A DNA stretch of 64,000 bases from Paracoccus denitrificans (GTDB taxonomy: Bacteria > Pseudomonadota > Alphaproteobacteria > Rhodobacterales > Rhodobacteraceae): positions 62,001 through 126,000 of the forward strand of contig NZ_FNEA01000004.1 of assembly GCF_900100045.1 (NCBI RefSeq). Reading direction: 5' to 3'. Under the pieces are notes generated by a model that searched no databases, was not told the origin of the DNA, and saw nothing but the letters and a program-made list of their open reading frames with translations. Position numbers and translations under genes: made by a program. Within the stretch, counting starts at the first letter, position 1. Each line of letters starts with the position of its first letter. Shown here one piece after another: positions 43,621 through 52,642 of the stretch.

Positions 43621-44790
43621 ATGACGGTAGTAGATTTCCGCTCTTCGGGCGGGTTTGACGGGTCGCAGTCGCATGGGCTGTCGCAGGATTGTCCCCATGC
43701 CGACCGGCAGCAGGGCCATGTCGAGGACTGGCAGGACGAGGGCTGGCAAGACGGCGGCTGGGACGGGCAGCACTATCACGCCCATGCCGAGGCACTGGCC
43801 GAATCGCCCTCGCTTCTGGGGCGGCTTACGCGGCTTACGCATTACGTCGGGGCGCTGGTTTCGGTCGGGCTGATCGTGATCCTGGCCGTCTGGGGCTACA
43901 AGCTGGTGGTCCGCGACGTCTCGGGCGTGCCGGTGATCCGCGCCATCGAGGGCGAGGCCCGCACCGCCCCCGACAATCCGGGGGGCGAGTTGACCGACCG
44001 CACCGGCCTTGCCGTGAATTCGGTCGCCGCCGGGGCCGAATCCGCGGCCGTGGAACGCGTGGCCATCGCGCCGTCCGCTACCCCGCTCGAGGGTCAGGAC
44101 GTGGCCATGGGCGAATTGGGCGCCACCGCGCAAGAGCCTTCGCATCCGGTCGAAATGCCGCTGATGGAGGAAACCGCCCGCGTCATCGCCCGTCCCGACG
44201 GCGAAACCCTGGCCGAGCCCGATCCGGCTGCCGAATCCGTCGCCAATGCGGTGATCTCGGATGCCCCGGCCGCCGATGCGCCGGTGAACGAGGCGGTGAC
44301 CGACCTTGCCGGCAACGAGACGCGCGACATCGCCATCACCACCGCGCTGGCCGAGGCCGGCGTCGCGCCGACCCCCGCCGGCATCGCGCAATCGGCGCGT
44401 CCCGCGCCGCGTCCGCGCCGTGTGGCCGCCGCCTCGGCGTCATCCGCGCCGGCGCCCGTGGCTGCGCCTGCCGCCGCCGCCGAGAGCCGTCCCGCCGCCG
44501 CGCCCGAACCCGCTGCGCCCGCTCCGGCGCAGGTCGCCTCGGGTGCGCCGCTGGTCCAGATCGGCGCCTTTGACAGCGATGCGCTGGCGCGGGGCGAATG
44601 GAACCGCGTCTCGGGCAAGTTCGGCGCGCTTTTCGCCGGCAAGGGCATGGTGGTCCAGGAGCACAAGGCCAATGGCCGCACCTTCTGGCGCCTGCGCGCC
44701 GCCGGCTTCGCCTCTCGCGACGAGGCGCGCCGCTTCTGCGCGGCGCTGATCGCCGAGGGCGTGGACTGCATCCCCGCCGCGGCGAAATGA
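43621..44790 (+). CDS. SPOR domain membrane protein
   Basis: The 389-residue protein has a Gln/His/Asp-rich cytoplasmic head (1-60), one membrane segment (about 74-95), a long Ala/Pro/Glu-rich periplasmic linker, and a C-terminal SPOR domain (about 308-385) with L-V-Q-I-G-A-F. SPOR domains bind glycan strands lacking stem peptides at the division site. It lies between argS and nagZ, so peptidoglycan work at the septum is a reasonable role. Confidence 0.88.
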   Translation: MTVVDFRSSGGFDGSQSHGLSQDCPHADRQQGHVEDWQDEGWQDGGWDGQHYHAHAEALAESPSLLGRLTRLTHYVGALVSVGLIVILAVWGYKLVVRDVSGVPVIRAIEGEARTAPDNPGGELTDRTGLAVNSVAAGAESAAVERVAIAPSATPLEGQDVAMGELGATAQEPSHPVEMPLMEETARVIARPDGETLAEPDPAAESVANAVISDAPAADAPVNEAVTDLAGNETRDIAITTALAEAGVAPTPAGIAQSARPAPRPRRVAAASASSAPAPVAAPAAAAESRPAAAPEPAAPAPAQVASGAPLVQIGAFDSDALARGEWNRVSGKFGALFAGKGMVVQEHKANGRTFWRLRAAGFASRDEARRFCAALIAEGVDCIPAAAK

Positions 44791-44799
44791 GCTGCTGAA

Positions 44800-45786
44800 A
44801 TGACCAGCGCCACCATCCTCGGCGGCATCGCCGGCCCGGACCTGAGCCGGGCCGAGCGCGATTTCTTCCGCGCCGCCGACCCTTGGGGCTTCATCCTGTT
44901 TGCGCGCAACGTCGATGCGCCGGATCGCCTGCGCCGGCTGGCCGCCGAATTGCGCGAAGCGGTGGGCCGCGATGCCCCGGTGCTGATCGACCAGGAGGGG
45001 GGGCGCGTCCAGCGTATGCGCGCGCCGCATTGGACCGACTGGCCGGCGCCGCTGGACCAGGCGGGGCGCGGCGAACGTGCGGTCTGGCTGCACCACTACC
45101 TGCTGGCGCAGGAATTGCGCGCCGTCGGCATCGACGCCGATTGCGCCCCGGTGCTGGATATCGCGCGCGAGGACACCCATCCCTTCCTGAGGAACCGCTG
45201 CCTCGGCTCGGATGCCGATACGGTGATCCGGCTGGGCCGCGCCGCGGCGCAGGCCATGCTGGCCGCCGGCGTGCTGCCGGTCGTCAAGCACATGCCGGGC
45301 CATGGCCGGGCGCGGGTGGACAGCCACAAGGACCTGCCGGTGGTCGACACGCCGCTGGACGAGCTTCGCGCCGGCGATTTCGCCCCCTTCCGCGCGCTCG
45401 CCGACCTGCCCATGGCGATGACGGCGCATATTCGCTTTACCGCCATCGACGACGCGCCCGCCACTGCCTCGGCCCCGGTGATCCGGATGATCCGGCGCGA
45501 GATCGGTTTCGACGGGCTGCTGATGTCCGACGATATCGGCATGCAGGCGCTGTCGGGCAGCCCGGCCGAACGGGCCGCGGCCACCATCGCCGCCGGTTGC
45601 GACCTGGTGCTGTCCTGCAACGAGACGCCGGCGCAGATGGAAGAGATCGTCGCCGCCGCCGGAAGCATGAGCCCGCGCGCGACGGAGCGGGGGCAGGCGG
45701 CGCTGGCCCTGCGCCGCGCGCCGGTTCAGGACGATATCGCCGCATTGAGGGCCGAACTGGCGGCGCTTGGCGGGCTGGCGGCCTGA
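44800..45786 (+). CDS. nagZ: Beta-N-acetylhexosaminidase
   Basis: NagZ removes GlcNAc from anhydro-muropeptides in the cytoplasm during cell-wall recycling. The 328-residue GH3 enzyme has L-I-D-Q-E-G-G-R-V-Q-R, the loop K-H-M-P-G-H-G-R-A-R-V-D-S-H with the catalytic His, and the nucleophile Asp in L-M-S-D-D-I-G-M. It starts 9 bases after the SPOR gene. AnmK at 2.2 kb acts downstream in the same route. Confidence 0.95.
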   Translation: MTSATILGGIAGPDLSRAERDFFRAADPWGFILFARNVDAPDRLRRLAAELREAVGRDAPVLIDQEGGRVQRMRAPHWTDWPAPLDQAGRGERAVWLHHYLLAQELRAVGIDADCAPVLDIAREDTHPFLRNRCLGSDADTVIRLGRAAAQAMLAAGVLPVVKHMPGHGRARVDSHKDLPVVDTPLDELRAGDFAPFRALADLPMAMTAHIRFTAIDDAPATASAPVIRMIRREIGFDGLLMSDDIGMQALSGSPAERAAATIAAGCDLVLSCNETPAQMEEIVAAAGSMSPRATERGQAALALRRAPVQDDIAALRAELAALGGLAA

Positions 45787-45846
45787 TCGGTTGACTAAGC
45801 CCGGCCTATCGCGGATTCTGCGCAGGTTCTCTTGCCTGGACGCGAC

Positions 45847-46686
45847 ATGACCAAGGTGCCTTACCTGACCCCCGTGCCGGACCCGGTTTCCGAACCCGAT
45901 CCGGCGCCGCATCTGCCGGGGCTCGCGCCGCAGGCCGTGGCCGAGCGCCGCGCCGAGGAGGTGCTGGTCGTCGATGTCTCGGGCTTCGAGGGGCCGCTGG
46001 ACCTGCTGCTGACGCTGTCGCGCACGCAGAAGGTCGATCTGATGCAGGTCTCGGTGCTGGAGCTTGCCGACCAGTATCTGGCCTTCGTCGAAGAGGCCCG
46101 CGCGCTGCGTATCGAGCTGGCGGCGGATTACCTGGTCATGGCGGCCTGGCTTGCCTATCTCAAGTCGCGGCTGCTTCTGCCACCCGACCCCGAGGCCGAG
46201 GGGCCGAGCGCCGAGGAAATGGCCGCGCATCTGGCTTTCCAGCTGGAGCGGCTGAACGCCATGCGCGAGGCGGCGGCGCGGCTGATGGCCCGCGACCGGC
46301 TGGGGCAGGACCGCTTTGCACGCGGCGCGCCCGAAACCGTGGCCCGCCAGCGCCAGGTCGCCTGGCAGGCCGGGCTGATCGACCTGATGCGCGCCTATGC
46401 CCGGCTGCGCACCCGCGACGAGTTCCGCCCCTATGCCTTCGACCGCCGCGACGTGCTGACCATGGAGCAGGCGCTGGACCGGGTGCGCGGGCTGATCGGC
46501 TTCGCCGGCGACTGGACCGAGCTTTCCGCCTTTCTGCCCGACGGCTGGGAGGCCGATCCGCAGCGCCGCCGCTCGGCCACCGCGGCGACCTTTGCCGCGA
46601 CGCTGGAACTGGCGCGGCAAGGCGCGCTGGAAATCTCCCAGGCCGGAACCTTTACCCCGATCACCATCCGCAGGCGCCCGCAATGA
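45847..46686 (+). CDS. scpA: Segregation and condensation protein A
   Basis: ScpA is the kleisin that bridges SMC heads in the condensin complex. The 279-residue protein has an extended N-terminal tail of about 40 residues and then the kleisin start F-E-G-P-L-D-L-L-L-T-L-S-R-x-Q-K-V-D-L. The core helix region with Y-L-V-M-A-A-W-L-A-Y-L-K-S-R-L-L-L-P follows, and a winged-helix end. It overlaps scpB by four bases. The start site is weakly supported. Confidence 0.93.
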   Translation: MTKVPYLTPVPDPVSEPDPAPHLPGLAPQAVAERRAEEVLVVDVSGFEGPLDLLLTLSRTQKVDLMQVSVLELADQYLAFVEEARALRIELAADYLVMAAWLAYLKSRLLLPPDPEAEGPSAEEMAAHLAFQLERLNAMREAAARLMARDRLGQDRFARGAPETVARQRQVAWQAGLIDLMRAYARLRTRDEFRPYAFDRRDVLTMEQALDRVRGLIGFAGDWTELSAFLPDGWEADPQRRRSATAATFAATLELARQGALEISQAGTFTPITIRRRPQ

Positions 46687-47348
46687 GCCAGGACGACATC
46701 GCCGCCCCCGATCCCCAGCGTTTCCCGCCGCCGCCGCTGGCCGAGCAGGAGCGCATGGTCGAAGCCATTTTGTTCGCCTCGGCCGAGCCGATGAGCCAGC
46801 GCGAAATCGCCGCGCGCCTGCCTGCCGGTTGCGATGTGGGCGAGGCGGTGCAGGCCCTGCGCGCCCGCTATGAAGGGCGGGGGGTGCAACTGGCGCGCGT
46901 CGGCGATGCCTGGGCTTTTCGCACCGCCGCCGATCTGGGGTTCCTGATGCAGGAAAGCGTGGTCGAAAGCCGCCGCCTGTCGCGCGCCGCGACCGAGACG
47001 CTGGCGATCATCGCCTATCACCAGCCCGTCACCCGCGCCGAGATCGAGGAGATCCGCGGTGTCGCCGTCAGCCGCGGCACGCTGGACCAGCTGATCGAGC
47101 TGGACTGGGTCCGCATCGGTCGCCGCCGCCAGACCCCCGGCCGCCCGGTGACCTTCGTGGTGACCGAAGCCTTCCTGGATCATTTCGGGCTGGAAAGCGC
47201 CCGCGACCTGCCGGGGCTGGCCGAGCTGCGTGCGGCCGGCCTGCTCGAATCGCGCCCGCCGGGCGAGGGGCTCGCACCCGGCCTGTTCGGCGAAGAGGGT
47301 GCCGATGAGGCCGAGGCGATGGCCGAGGATTTGTTCGAAGATGAGTAA
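46683..47348 (+). CDS. scpB: Segregation and condensation protein B
   Basis: ScpB dimers bind the linker of ScpA in the SMC complex. The 221-residue protein has two winged-helix domains with E-A-I-L-F-A-S-A-E-P near residue 22, L-S-R-A-A-T-E-T-L-A-I-I-A-Y-H-Q-P-V-T-R, and I-E-x-I-R-G-V near 120. It is translationally coupled to scpA. A small basic gene follows. Confidence 0.94.
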   Translation: MSQDDIAAPDPQRFPPPPLAEQERMVEAILFASAEPMSQREIAARLPAGCDVGEAVQALRARYEGRGVQLARVGDAWAFRTAADLGFLMQESVVESRRLSRAATETLAIIAYHQPVTRAEIEEIRGVAVSRGTLDQLIELDWVRIGRRRQTPGRPVTFVVTEAFLDHFGLESARDLPGLAELRAAGLLESRPPGEGLAPGLFGEEGADEAEAMAEDLFEDE

Positions 47349-47366
47349 AGAGTGCCGGGTAACCAG

Positions 47367-47561
47367 ATGAATTTGAACCAGATTGTCAATATGCTGATGC
47401 GGATGGCCGCGAACCGGCTGCTGAACTGGGGCACGCGCCGGATCAATGCGCCGAAACCGGGGCAGAAGCAAAGCCCGCAGCAGCAGAGCCGCGAAAAGAC
47501 CATGCGCGAGGCGATCAAGCGCGCCCGCCAAGCCGCGCGCGTCACCCGGCGGATGCGTTAG
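47367..47561 (+). CDS. Small basic protein after scpB
   Basis: I do not recognise a family. The 64-residue protein has a hydrophobic start (M-N-L-N-Q-I-V-N-M-L-M-R-M), a G-T-R-R-I segment and a Lys/Arg/Gln-rich end finishing in R-R-M-R. It begins 18 bases after scpB on the same strand. In Rhodobacteraceae small genes of this kind often follow scpB ahead of tat genes, but no tat gene is here. Confidence 0.6.
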   Translation: MNLNQIVNMLMRMAANRLLNWGTRRINAPKPGQKQSPQQQSREKTMREAIKRARQAARVTRRMR

Positions 47562-47594
47562 GACTGCCCCCGGCCACGCCAGCCTGCGCGCCGT

Positions 47595-48662
47595 TCAGGC
47601 GAATTGCTTGGCGAGCTTCAGCCCCTGGCCCTGGTAGTTCGATGCGATGCCGCTGCCGTAAAGCCGCTCGGGCCGCGCGGCCATACGCTCATAGACCAGG
47701 CGACCGACGACCTGGCCATGCTCCAGCGCAAAGGGTGCCTCGTGGCAGCGCACCTCCAGCACGCCCCGCGCGCCCTGGCCGGCGCTGCCATGGCCGAAGC
47801 CCGGATCGAAGAAGCCGGCGTAATGCACCCGGAACTCGCCCACCATGGCCAGGTAGGGCGCCATCTCGGCGGCGTAGTCGGGCGGGATCGCCACCGCTTC
47901 GCGACTGACCAGGATATAGAAGGCGCCGGGATCGAGGATCAGCTGACCGTCTGTGGTGCGCAACTCGTCCCAGAAGTCGCGGGCCCGATAGGCGCCGATG
48001 CGGTCGAGGTCGATCACCCCGCTATGCGGCCGGGCGCGATAGCCGACCAGATCGCCCCCTTGGGGCCGCAGGTCGACCGAAAAGCCCAGCCCCTCGTCGA
48101 TCAGCGCCTCGCCGGTCACCAGCGGCTCGCGCACATGCAGGTCGCGCAATTCGGTATCGGTCAGCACGGCTTGGCCCTGGCGCAGCCGCAACTGGTTCAG
48201 CCGCATGCCGGGCCGCACCAGAACCGAAAAGCTCCGCGGGCAGATCTCGGCATAGATCGGGCCGTCATAACCCTGCGGCAGGCGGTCGAACTCGGTGCCC
48301 TCGTCGGTGACCAGCCGCGTCAGCAGGTCCAGCCGCCCGGTCGAGCTTTTGGCATTGGCCACCGCGTCGAGACCGGCGGGCAGCGTCAGGCGCTCCATCA
48401 ACGGCACCAGGTAGACGCAGCCCTTTTCCAGCACGGCGCCGTCGGTGAGATCCATGCGGTGCATCTCGAAATCCCGCAGGCGGTCACTGACCTTGCGCCC
48501 GCGCCCGGCCAGGAACGAGGCGCGCAGCCGCCAGGCGGTCGCACCCAGCCGCAGATCCAGGCTGGCAGGCTGGACCTGTTCGGGCAGGATGGGCTGGTCG
48601 GCCGAGATCGCACCGCTCGCGATCAGCTGGCGCAGGGACGTATCGGGAAGCACACCGTTCAC
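47595..48662 (-). CDS. dcd: dCTP deaminase, long alphaproteobacterial form
   Basis: The enzyme deaminates dCTP to dUTP for thymidylate synthesis. The 355-residue protein is the long form in which two dUTPase-like domains are fused, about twice the usual 190 residues. It has S-L-D-L-R-L-G-A, A-N-A-K-S-S-T-G-R-L-D-L-L-T-R near residue 100, and a second-half E-V-R-C-H-E. I chose GTG 48662 because GAAAGGG lies six bases upstream. The tRNA-Pro terminator lies in front of it. Confidence 0.88.
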   Translation of the reverse strand: MNGVLPDTSLRQLIASGAISADQPILPEQVQPASLDLRLGATAWRLRASFLAGRGRKVSDRLRDFEMHRMDLTDGAVLEKGCVYLVPLMERLTLPAGLDAVANAKSSTGRLDLLTRLVTDEGTEFDRLPQGYDGPIYAEICPRSFSVLVRPGMRLNQLRLRQGQAVLTDTELRDLHVREPLVTGEALIDEGLGFSVDLRPQGGDLVGYRARPHSGVIDLDRIGAYRARDFWDELRTTDGQLILDPGAFYILVSREAVAIPPDYAAEMAPYLAMVGEFRVHYAGFFDPGFGHGSAGQGARGVLEVRCHEAPFALEHGQVVGRLVYERMAARPERLYGSGIASNYQGQGLKLAKQFA

Positions 48663-48680
48663 GCGAAACCCTTTCGGCAA

Positions 48681-48717
48681 AAGGAAACGCCCACCCCCGG
48701 ACGGGGATGGGCGTTTT
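48681..48717 (-). terminator. Intrinsic terminator of tRNA-Pro
   Basis: On the minus strand AAACGCCCA/TGGGCGTTT (48716-48708 and 48693-48685) encloses a second GC stem (CCCC/GGGG). The hairpin is followed by CCTTTT. It lies six bases after the tRNA-Pro and separates it from dcd. Confidence 0.8.
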
Positions 48718-48722
48718 CGGAA

Positions 48723-48800
48723 TGGTCGGGCCGGCGAGATTCGAACTCGCGGCCTTCCGCCCCCCAGACGGACGCGCTAACCAGGCTGCGCCACGGCCCG
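48723..48800 (-). tRNA. tRNA-Pro (GGG)
   Basis: This is a 78-base cloverleaf on the minus strand with acceptor CGGGCCG/CGGCCCG, discriminator A and encoded CCA. The anticodon stem TCCGT/GCGGA encloses the loop CTGGGGG, giving anticodon GGG. The T arm has GAGTTCGAATCTC. Confidence 0.95.
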
Positions 48801-48808
48801 ACGAGGGG

Positions 48809-48838
48809 CATATAGAGCGAAGCGGGCCGCCAGCACAA
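48809..48838 (-). promoter_or_regulatory. Promoter of tRNA-Pro
   Basis: On the minus strand TTGTGC (48838-48833) and TATATG (48814-48809) are 18 bases apart. The -10 ends 8 bases before the tRNA, so transcription would begin at or very near its first base. Confidence 0.55.
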
Positions 48839-48924
48839 GGGGCCAAGGGCGGAATTTTCGGCAAGATTTTCGATTGCTGTGGACAGGCCGCCGCGGGCGG
48901 TGGGAAAGCGGCCGGCCATAGGCG

Positions 48925-49530
48925 TCAGCGGCGGTCGTGCAGCGCGTCGCGCAGGGCTTTTGCACGGGCGGGCAGGGGCTTGCCCTGCAATTCGTGCTGG
49001 CGCAGCGCCATGGCGGTGCCGACCAGCCGCCCCAGCCAGTCGGTTGCGGGGGCGGAAGGGCGACCAGTATCCAATCCCGCGAAAAGCGGCAGCGATTCGG
49101 CGTGTTGCGGGGCAGGGCGGGCCGGTTTTGCCACGGTCCTGGCGCGGGTCGGTGCTGCCGGCATTGCCGGTTCGGCCGAGCCGGGCAGGGCCAGGCGCAC
49201 CGCCGGGCTGGGGGCGGGGCGTTCAGCCGGCCCGGCATCGCCTTGTGCCTCGCCCAGGCGTGCGGCGCCGATCTCGCGCAGCGCCGAGCCGCGGTCGGCG
49301 CCGATCAGCCGCTTGGCGCCGCGGATGCTGAGCCCCTCCTCGCGCAGAACCTGGCACAGCCCCGCGGCGAGGCGCACATCGTCGGGTCGGTAATAGCGGC
49401 GCCCATCGGCGCGCTTCACCGGCGCAAGCTGCGTGAATTGCGATTCCCAATAGCGCAGCACATGCGGCGCGACGCCCACGAGGCGCGAGACCTCTCCGAT
49501 GGATCTGAAGGCGTCGGGGGATTTGCTCAT
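48925..49530 (-). CDS. MerR family regulator
   Basis: The 201-residue protein has a MerR winged helix in residues 8-75, with I-G-E-V-S-R-L-V-G-V-A-P-H-V-L-R-Y-W-E and R-A-D-G-R-R-Y-Y-R. A proline/alanine-rich middle and a helical end follow. There are no metal-binding cysteines in the effector part. It overlaps the ihfA stop by one base and is known as the standard neighbour of ihfA in alphaproteobacteria; its targets are unknown. Confidence 0.87.
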   Translation of the reverse strand: MSKSPDAFRSIGEVSRLVGVAPHVLRYWESQFTQLAPVKRADGRRYYRPDDVRLAAGLCQVLREEGLSIRGAKRLIGADRGSALREIGAARLGEAQGDAGPAERPAPSPAVRLALPGSAEPAMPAAPTRARTVAKPARPAPQHAESLPLFAGLDTGRPSAPATDWLGRLVGTAMALRQHELQGKPLPARAKALRDALHDRR

Positions 49531-49838
49531 CAGCCCTTGCGCCTGTTCCCTGCCGCCACCCGATCCTTCATCAGATGCGACGGCCGGAAGGACAGCACCC
49601 GGCGCGGCGTGATCGGCACCTCTTCCCCGGTCTTGGGGTTGCGGCCGATGCGTTCGTTCTTGTCGCGGACCGAGAACGTGCCGAAGGACGAGATCTTGAC
49701 CTGCTCGCCGCGCACCAGCGCATCGGAGATATGGCCAAGCACGCTTTCGACGAGTTGGGCCGATTCGTGGCGGGACAGACCCACCTCACGGAACACGGCC
49801 TCGGCCAGGTCCATGCGGGTCAGGGTAGAGTCGCTCAT
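49530..49838 (-). CDS. ihfA: Integration host factor, alpha subunit
   Basis: IhfA with IhfB bends DNA at specific sites in transcription, replication and recombination. The 102-residue protein has the HU/IHF fold with [12 protein letters not shown], the DNA-arm motif [12 protein letters not shown], and [10 protein letters not shown]. The start [11 protein letters not shown] matches IHF alpha rather than HU. It is coupled to the MerR gene by a one-base overlap. Confidence 0.94.
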   Translation of the reverse strand: MSDSTLTRMDLAEAVFREVGLSRHESAQLVESVLGHISDALVRGEQVKISSFGTFSVRDKNERIGRNPKTGEEVPITPRRVLSFRPSHLMKDRVAAGNRRKG

Positions 49839-50050
49839 CTCGGAAACCTCTTGAATGGTGCGAAGGATGATTTCTTTACGGCGCCGAGTCAACAACCCCG
49901 GCCCGATTCCGTTCCCTCATCGGCCGATTTTGTCCCGCATTATTCGCGCCTTACCCGCAAGACCCCGCGCATGGCGCCTTGGGCGATGCTTGGAAGCGCA
50001 GCAATTCATGCCTATCTTGGGGTCGGAAAGGCAGGCGGAACGGAGCTGAC

Positions 50051-50326
50051 ATGGCTGGCGGCTGGGCGCGCGACGATGCGGTGAACGAGCAGATCGAGGT
50101 CTCGACGCAAGAGGCGATCGAGCGCATGCGGCTGCGCAATGCGCAGCGCGGCGACCGGGAAAGCGCCGCCTTCTGCGAGGAATGCGACGAGCCGATCCCC
50201 GAGGCGCGGCGGCGGGCGATTCCCGGCGTGCGGCTGTGCGTGGATTGCCAGTCGGGCCGGGACAGGGCATGGCGCCCGAGCGCCGGGATCAATCGGCGCG
50301 GCTCCAAGGATTCGCAGCTGAAGTAA
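50051..50326 (+). CDS. DksA/TraR-type zinc finger protein
   Basis: The 91-residue protein has the TraR/DksA zinc finger C-E-E-C-D-E-P-I-P-x-A-R-R-x-A-x-P-G-V-x-x-C-V-D-C-Q near residues 41-67, with four cysteines. It also has an R-D-D-A-V-N-E-Q-I start typical of YbiI-like members. It lacks the long coiled coil of DksA. It lies on the opposite strand between fabH and ihfA. A role in RNA polymerase binding is possible but unproven. Confidence 0.82.
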   Translation: MAGGWARDDAVNEQIEVSTQEAIERMRLRNAQRGDRESAAFCEECDEPIPEARRRAIPGVRLCVDCQSGRDRAWRPSAGINRRGSKDSQLK

Positions 50327-50334
50327 GGGCTTGC

Positions 50335-51306
50335 CTACCAGCGCAGCACGACCGAGCCCCAGGCGAGGCCGCCGCCGATGGCCTCGGCCACCAGCAGGTC
50401 GCCGGGCTTGAAGCGCCCCTCGGCATTGGCCACCGAGAGCGCGAGCGGAATCGAGGCGGCCGAGGTGTTGCCGTGGTCGGCGACCGTCAGCACCACCTTT
50501 TCCATCGGCAGGTGCATGCGCTTGGCCGTGGCCTCGATGATGCGCAGGTTGGCCTGGTGCGGCACCAGCCAATCCACCTGGTCGGGGGTCAGCCCGGCGC
50601 GATCCAGCGCGCGATGCGCGGTGTCGGCCAGCTTTTCGACCGCGTGGCGGAAGACCAGGTTGCCCTGCATGCGCAGATGCCCGGCCGTGCCGGTCGAGGC
50701 GACGCCGCCATCGACATAGAGCAGGTCGCGATATTGCCCGTCGCTGTTCAGGTCGGTCGCCAGGATGCCGCGGTCGGCAGAGCTGCCCTGGCCCTCGGCG
50801 GCCTCCAGCACCACGGCGCCTGCGCCGTCGCCGAACAGCACGCAGGTGCCGCGGTCGGTCCAGTCCATGATCCGGCTGAAGGTCTCGGCCCCGATCAGCA
50901 GGACGCGATCCGCAAGTCCGGCGCGGATCAACGCATCGGCATTGGCCAGCGCATAGACGAAGCCGGCGCAGACGGCCTGCAGATCATAGGCGAAGCCATG
51001 CCGCATGCCCAACCCGGCCTGCACCATGGTCGCGACCGAGGGGAAGGTCAGGTCGGGGGTCGAGGTCGCCACGATCACCGCGTCGATCTGTGCGGCCTCA
51101 AGCCCGGCATCGGCCAGTGCGGCCTGCGCGGCCAGGATGCCCAGGTCGCTGGTGCGCTGGTCCTCGGCGGCGAAATGGCGCCGCTCGATGCCGGTGCGGG
51201 CGCGGATCCATTCGTCGCTGGTGTCCAGCTTGTCCTCGAACCAGCTGTTCTCGACCACGCGCTCGGGCAGGTAATGGCCGGTTCCCCGGACGATCGCACG
51301 CCGCAT
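50335..51306 (-). CDS. fabH: 3-oxoacyl-ACP synthase III
   Basis: FabH starts fatty acid synthesis by condensing acetyl-CoA with malonyl-ACP. The 323-residue enzyme has the catalytic Cys113 in A-V-C-A-G-F, the His in V-P-H-Q-A-N and the Asn in D-H-G-N-T-S-A-A-S. It has G-G-G-L-A-W-G-S at the end. Its start overlaps the plsX stop by one base. Confidence 0.96.
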   Translation of the reverse strand: MRRAIVRGTGHYLPERVVENSWFEDKLDTSDEWIRARTGIERRHFAAEDQRTSDLGILAAQAALADAGLEAAQIDAVIVATSTPDLTFPSVATMVQAGLGMRHGFAYDLQAVCAGFVYALANADALIRAGLADRVLLIGAETFSRIMDWTDRGTCVLFGDGAGAVVLEAAEGQGSSADRGILATDLNSDGQYRDLLYVDGGVASTGTAGHLRMQGNLVFRHAVEKLADTAHRALDRAGLTPDQVDWLVPHQANLRIIEATAKRMHLPMEKVVLTVADHGNTSAASIPLALSVANAEGRFKPGDLLVAEAIGGGLAWGSVVLRW

Positions 51307-52418
51307 CAGGACGCCTCGCTTTCCTTGCTGCCGTTGATTTGGCCGGCCGCCGCGACGGATTGCGCCACGCGCGCCGCCAGCCGGTCCTGAAAGCCGGATT
51401 GCGCCAGCCGGAAGGCCAGCTTGATCGCCGCCGAGACGCCGGTCGCATCGGCAGACCCGTGCGATTTCACCACCGTCCCGTTCAGTCCCAGGAAGACGCC
51501 GCCATTGATGCGGCGCGGGTCGATGCGCTTTTGCAGCCGCTTGAGCGAGCCCATGGCCAGAAGCGCCGCGAATTTCGACATCACCGACTTGCCGAAGGCT
51601 TCCTTGAGCAATTCGCCGACCAGTTTCGCCGTGCCCTCGCCGGTCTTCAGCGCGACATTGCCGGTAAAGCCGTCGGTCACGATCACGTCCACGCGGGCCG
51701 AGGGCAGGTCGCCCCCCTCGACGAAGCCGACATAGTCGAAATTCGCCGCCTGCGCCGTGGTGGGGATCAGTTCATGGGCCTGCTTCAGCTCGGGCCGGCC
51801 CTTGTGTTCCTCGGTCCCGACATTCAGCAGGCCGACGCGCGGCCGCTCCAGCCCGAAGCCGTTGCGGGCATAGGAGGCGCCCATCAGCGCATAGGTCAGC
51901 AGGTCCTGCGCATCGGCGCGGATATCGGCGCCGACATCCAGCATGACGTTGAAGCCTTGCGGATTACGCGAGGGCCAGAGGCAGGCGATGGCCGGCCGGT
52001 TCACGCCGGGCAGCTTGCGCAGCCGCAGCATGGACAGCGCCATCAGCGCGCCGGTATTGCCGCAGGAGACGGCGGCGGTCGCCTCGCCCTGGCGCACCGA
52101 TTCGAGCGTGGACCACATCGAGGTGCCCTCGCCCTTGCGCAGCACCTGGCTGGGCTTGTCGTCCATGGTCACGACGCCGGCGGCGTCACGAATGTCGCAG
52201 CGCCCGGCAAGATCGCCGCGACGGGCGATCAGTCGTTCCAGTTCGGCCTGCGGGCCGTGGACGATGAAGCGGATGCCGGGGTTCTTCCCGGCACTTTCGG
52301 CCATGCCGGCGACCACCGTCGCCGGGCCGCGGTCGCCGCCCATCGCGTCAACGGAGATCACCACGCCGTCCCCGTCGCCAGGGGCGCGAGGCAGGGTGTT
52401 GGAATCTGCCGAAGCCAT
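51306..52418 (-). CDS. plsX: Phosphate acyltransferase PlsX
   Basis: PlsX makes acyl-phosphate from acyl-ACP, feeding phospholipid synthesis. The 370-residue protein has V-I-S-V-D-A-M-G-G-D near residue 20, S-C-G-N-T-G-A-L-M-A, D-V-G-A-D, L-L-N-V-G-T-E and D-G-F-T-G-N-V-A-L-K. It lies between rpmF and fabH in the classic order rpmF-plsX-fabH. Confidence 0.96.
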   Translation of the reverse strand: MASADSNTLPRAPGDGDGVVISVDAMGGDRGPATVVAGMAESAGKNPGIRFIVHGPQAELERLIARRGDLAGRCDIRDAAGVVTMDDKPSQVLRKGEGTSMWSTLESVRQGEATAAVSCGNTGALMALSMLRLRKLPGVNRPAIACLWPSRNPQGFNVMLDVGADIRADAQDLLTYALMGASYARNGFGLERPRVGLLNVGTEEHKGRPELKQAHELIPTTAQAANFDYVGFVEGGDLPSARVDVIVTDGFTGNVALKTGEGTAKLVGELLKEAFGKSVMSKFAALLAMGSLKRLQKRIDPRRINGGVFLGLNGTVVKSHGSADATGVSAAIKLAFRLAQSGFQDRLAARVAQSVAAAGQINGSKESEAS

Positions 52419-52435
52419 ATCCGCGGTCGGTCCGC

Positions 52436-52642
52436 TCAGGCCGCGTCTTCGTCCAGGTCGACCTCATTGGCCTGCGCCACGACCTCGCGGTCGGCATAAT
52501 GGCCGCAGGACGGGCAGACGTGATGCGGGCGCTTCAGCTCGCCGCAGTTCGAGCATTCGTTCGGGTTGCCGGCGACGAGCGCATCATGCGAACGGCGCAT
52601 GTTGCGGCGGGAGCGGGTAACTCGGTTCTGAGGGACGGCCAT
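52436..52642 (-). CDS. rpmF: Ribosomal protein bL32
   Basis: The 68-residue ribosomal protein begins [22 protein letters not shown] and has a zinc ribbon formed by C-S-N-C and C-P-S-C. It keeps all four cysteines. It precedes plsX by 17 bases. YceD, its usual upstream partner, is not here but at 17.5 kb. Confidence 0.97.
   Translation of the reverse strand: MAVPQNRVTRSRRNMRRSHDALVAGNPNECSNCGELKRPHHVCPSCGHYADREVVAQANEVDLDEDAA

Noticed and set aside
48681..48717. The inverted repeat before dcd as an operator
   Set aside because: Its position right after tRNA-Pro and its T-rich tail on that strand make a terminator the simpler reading.
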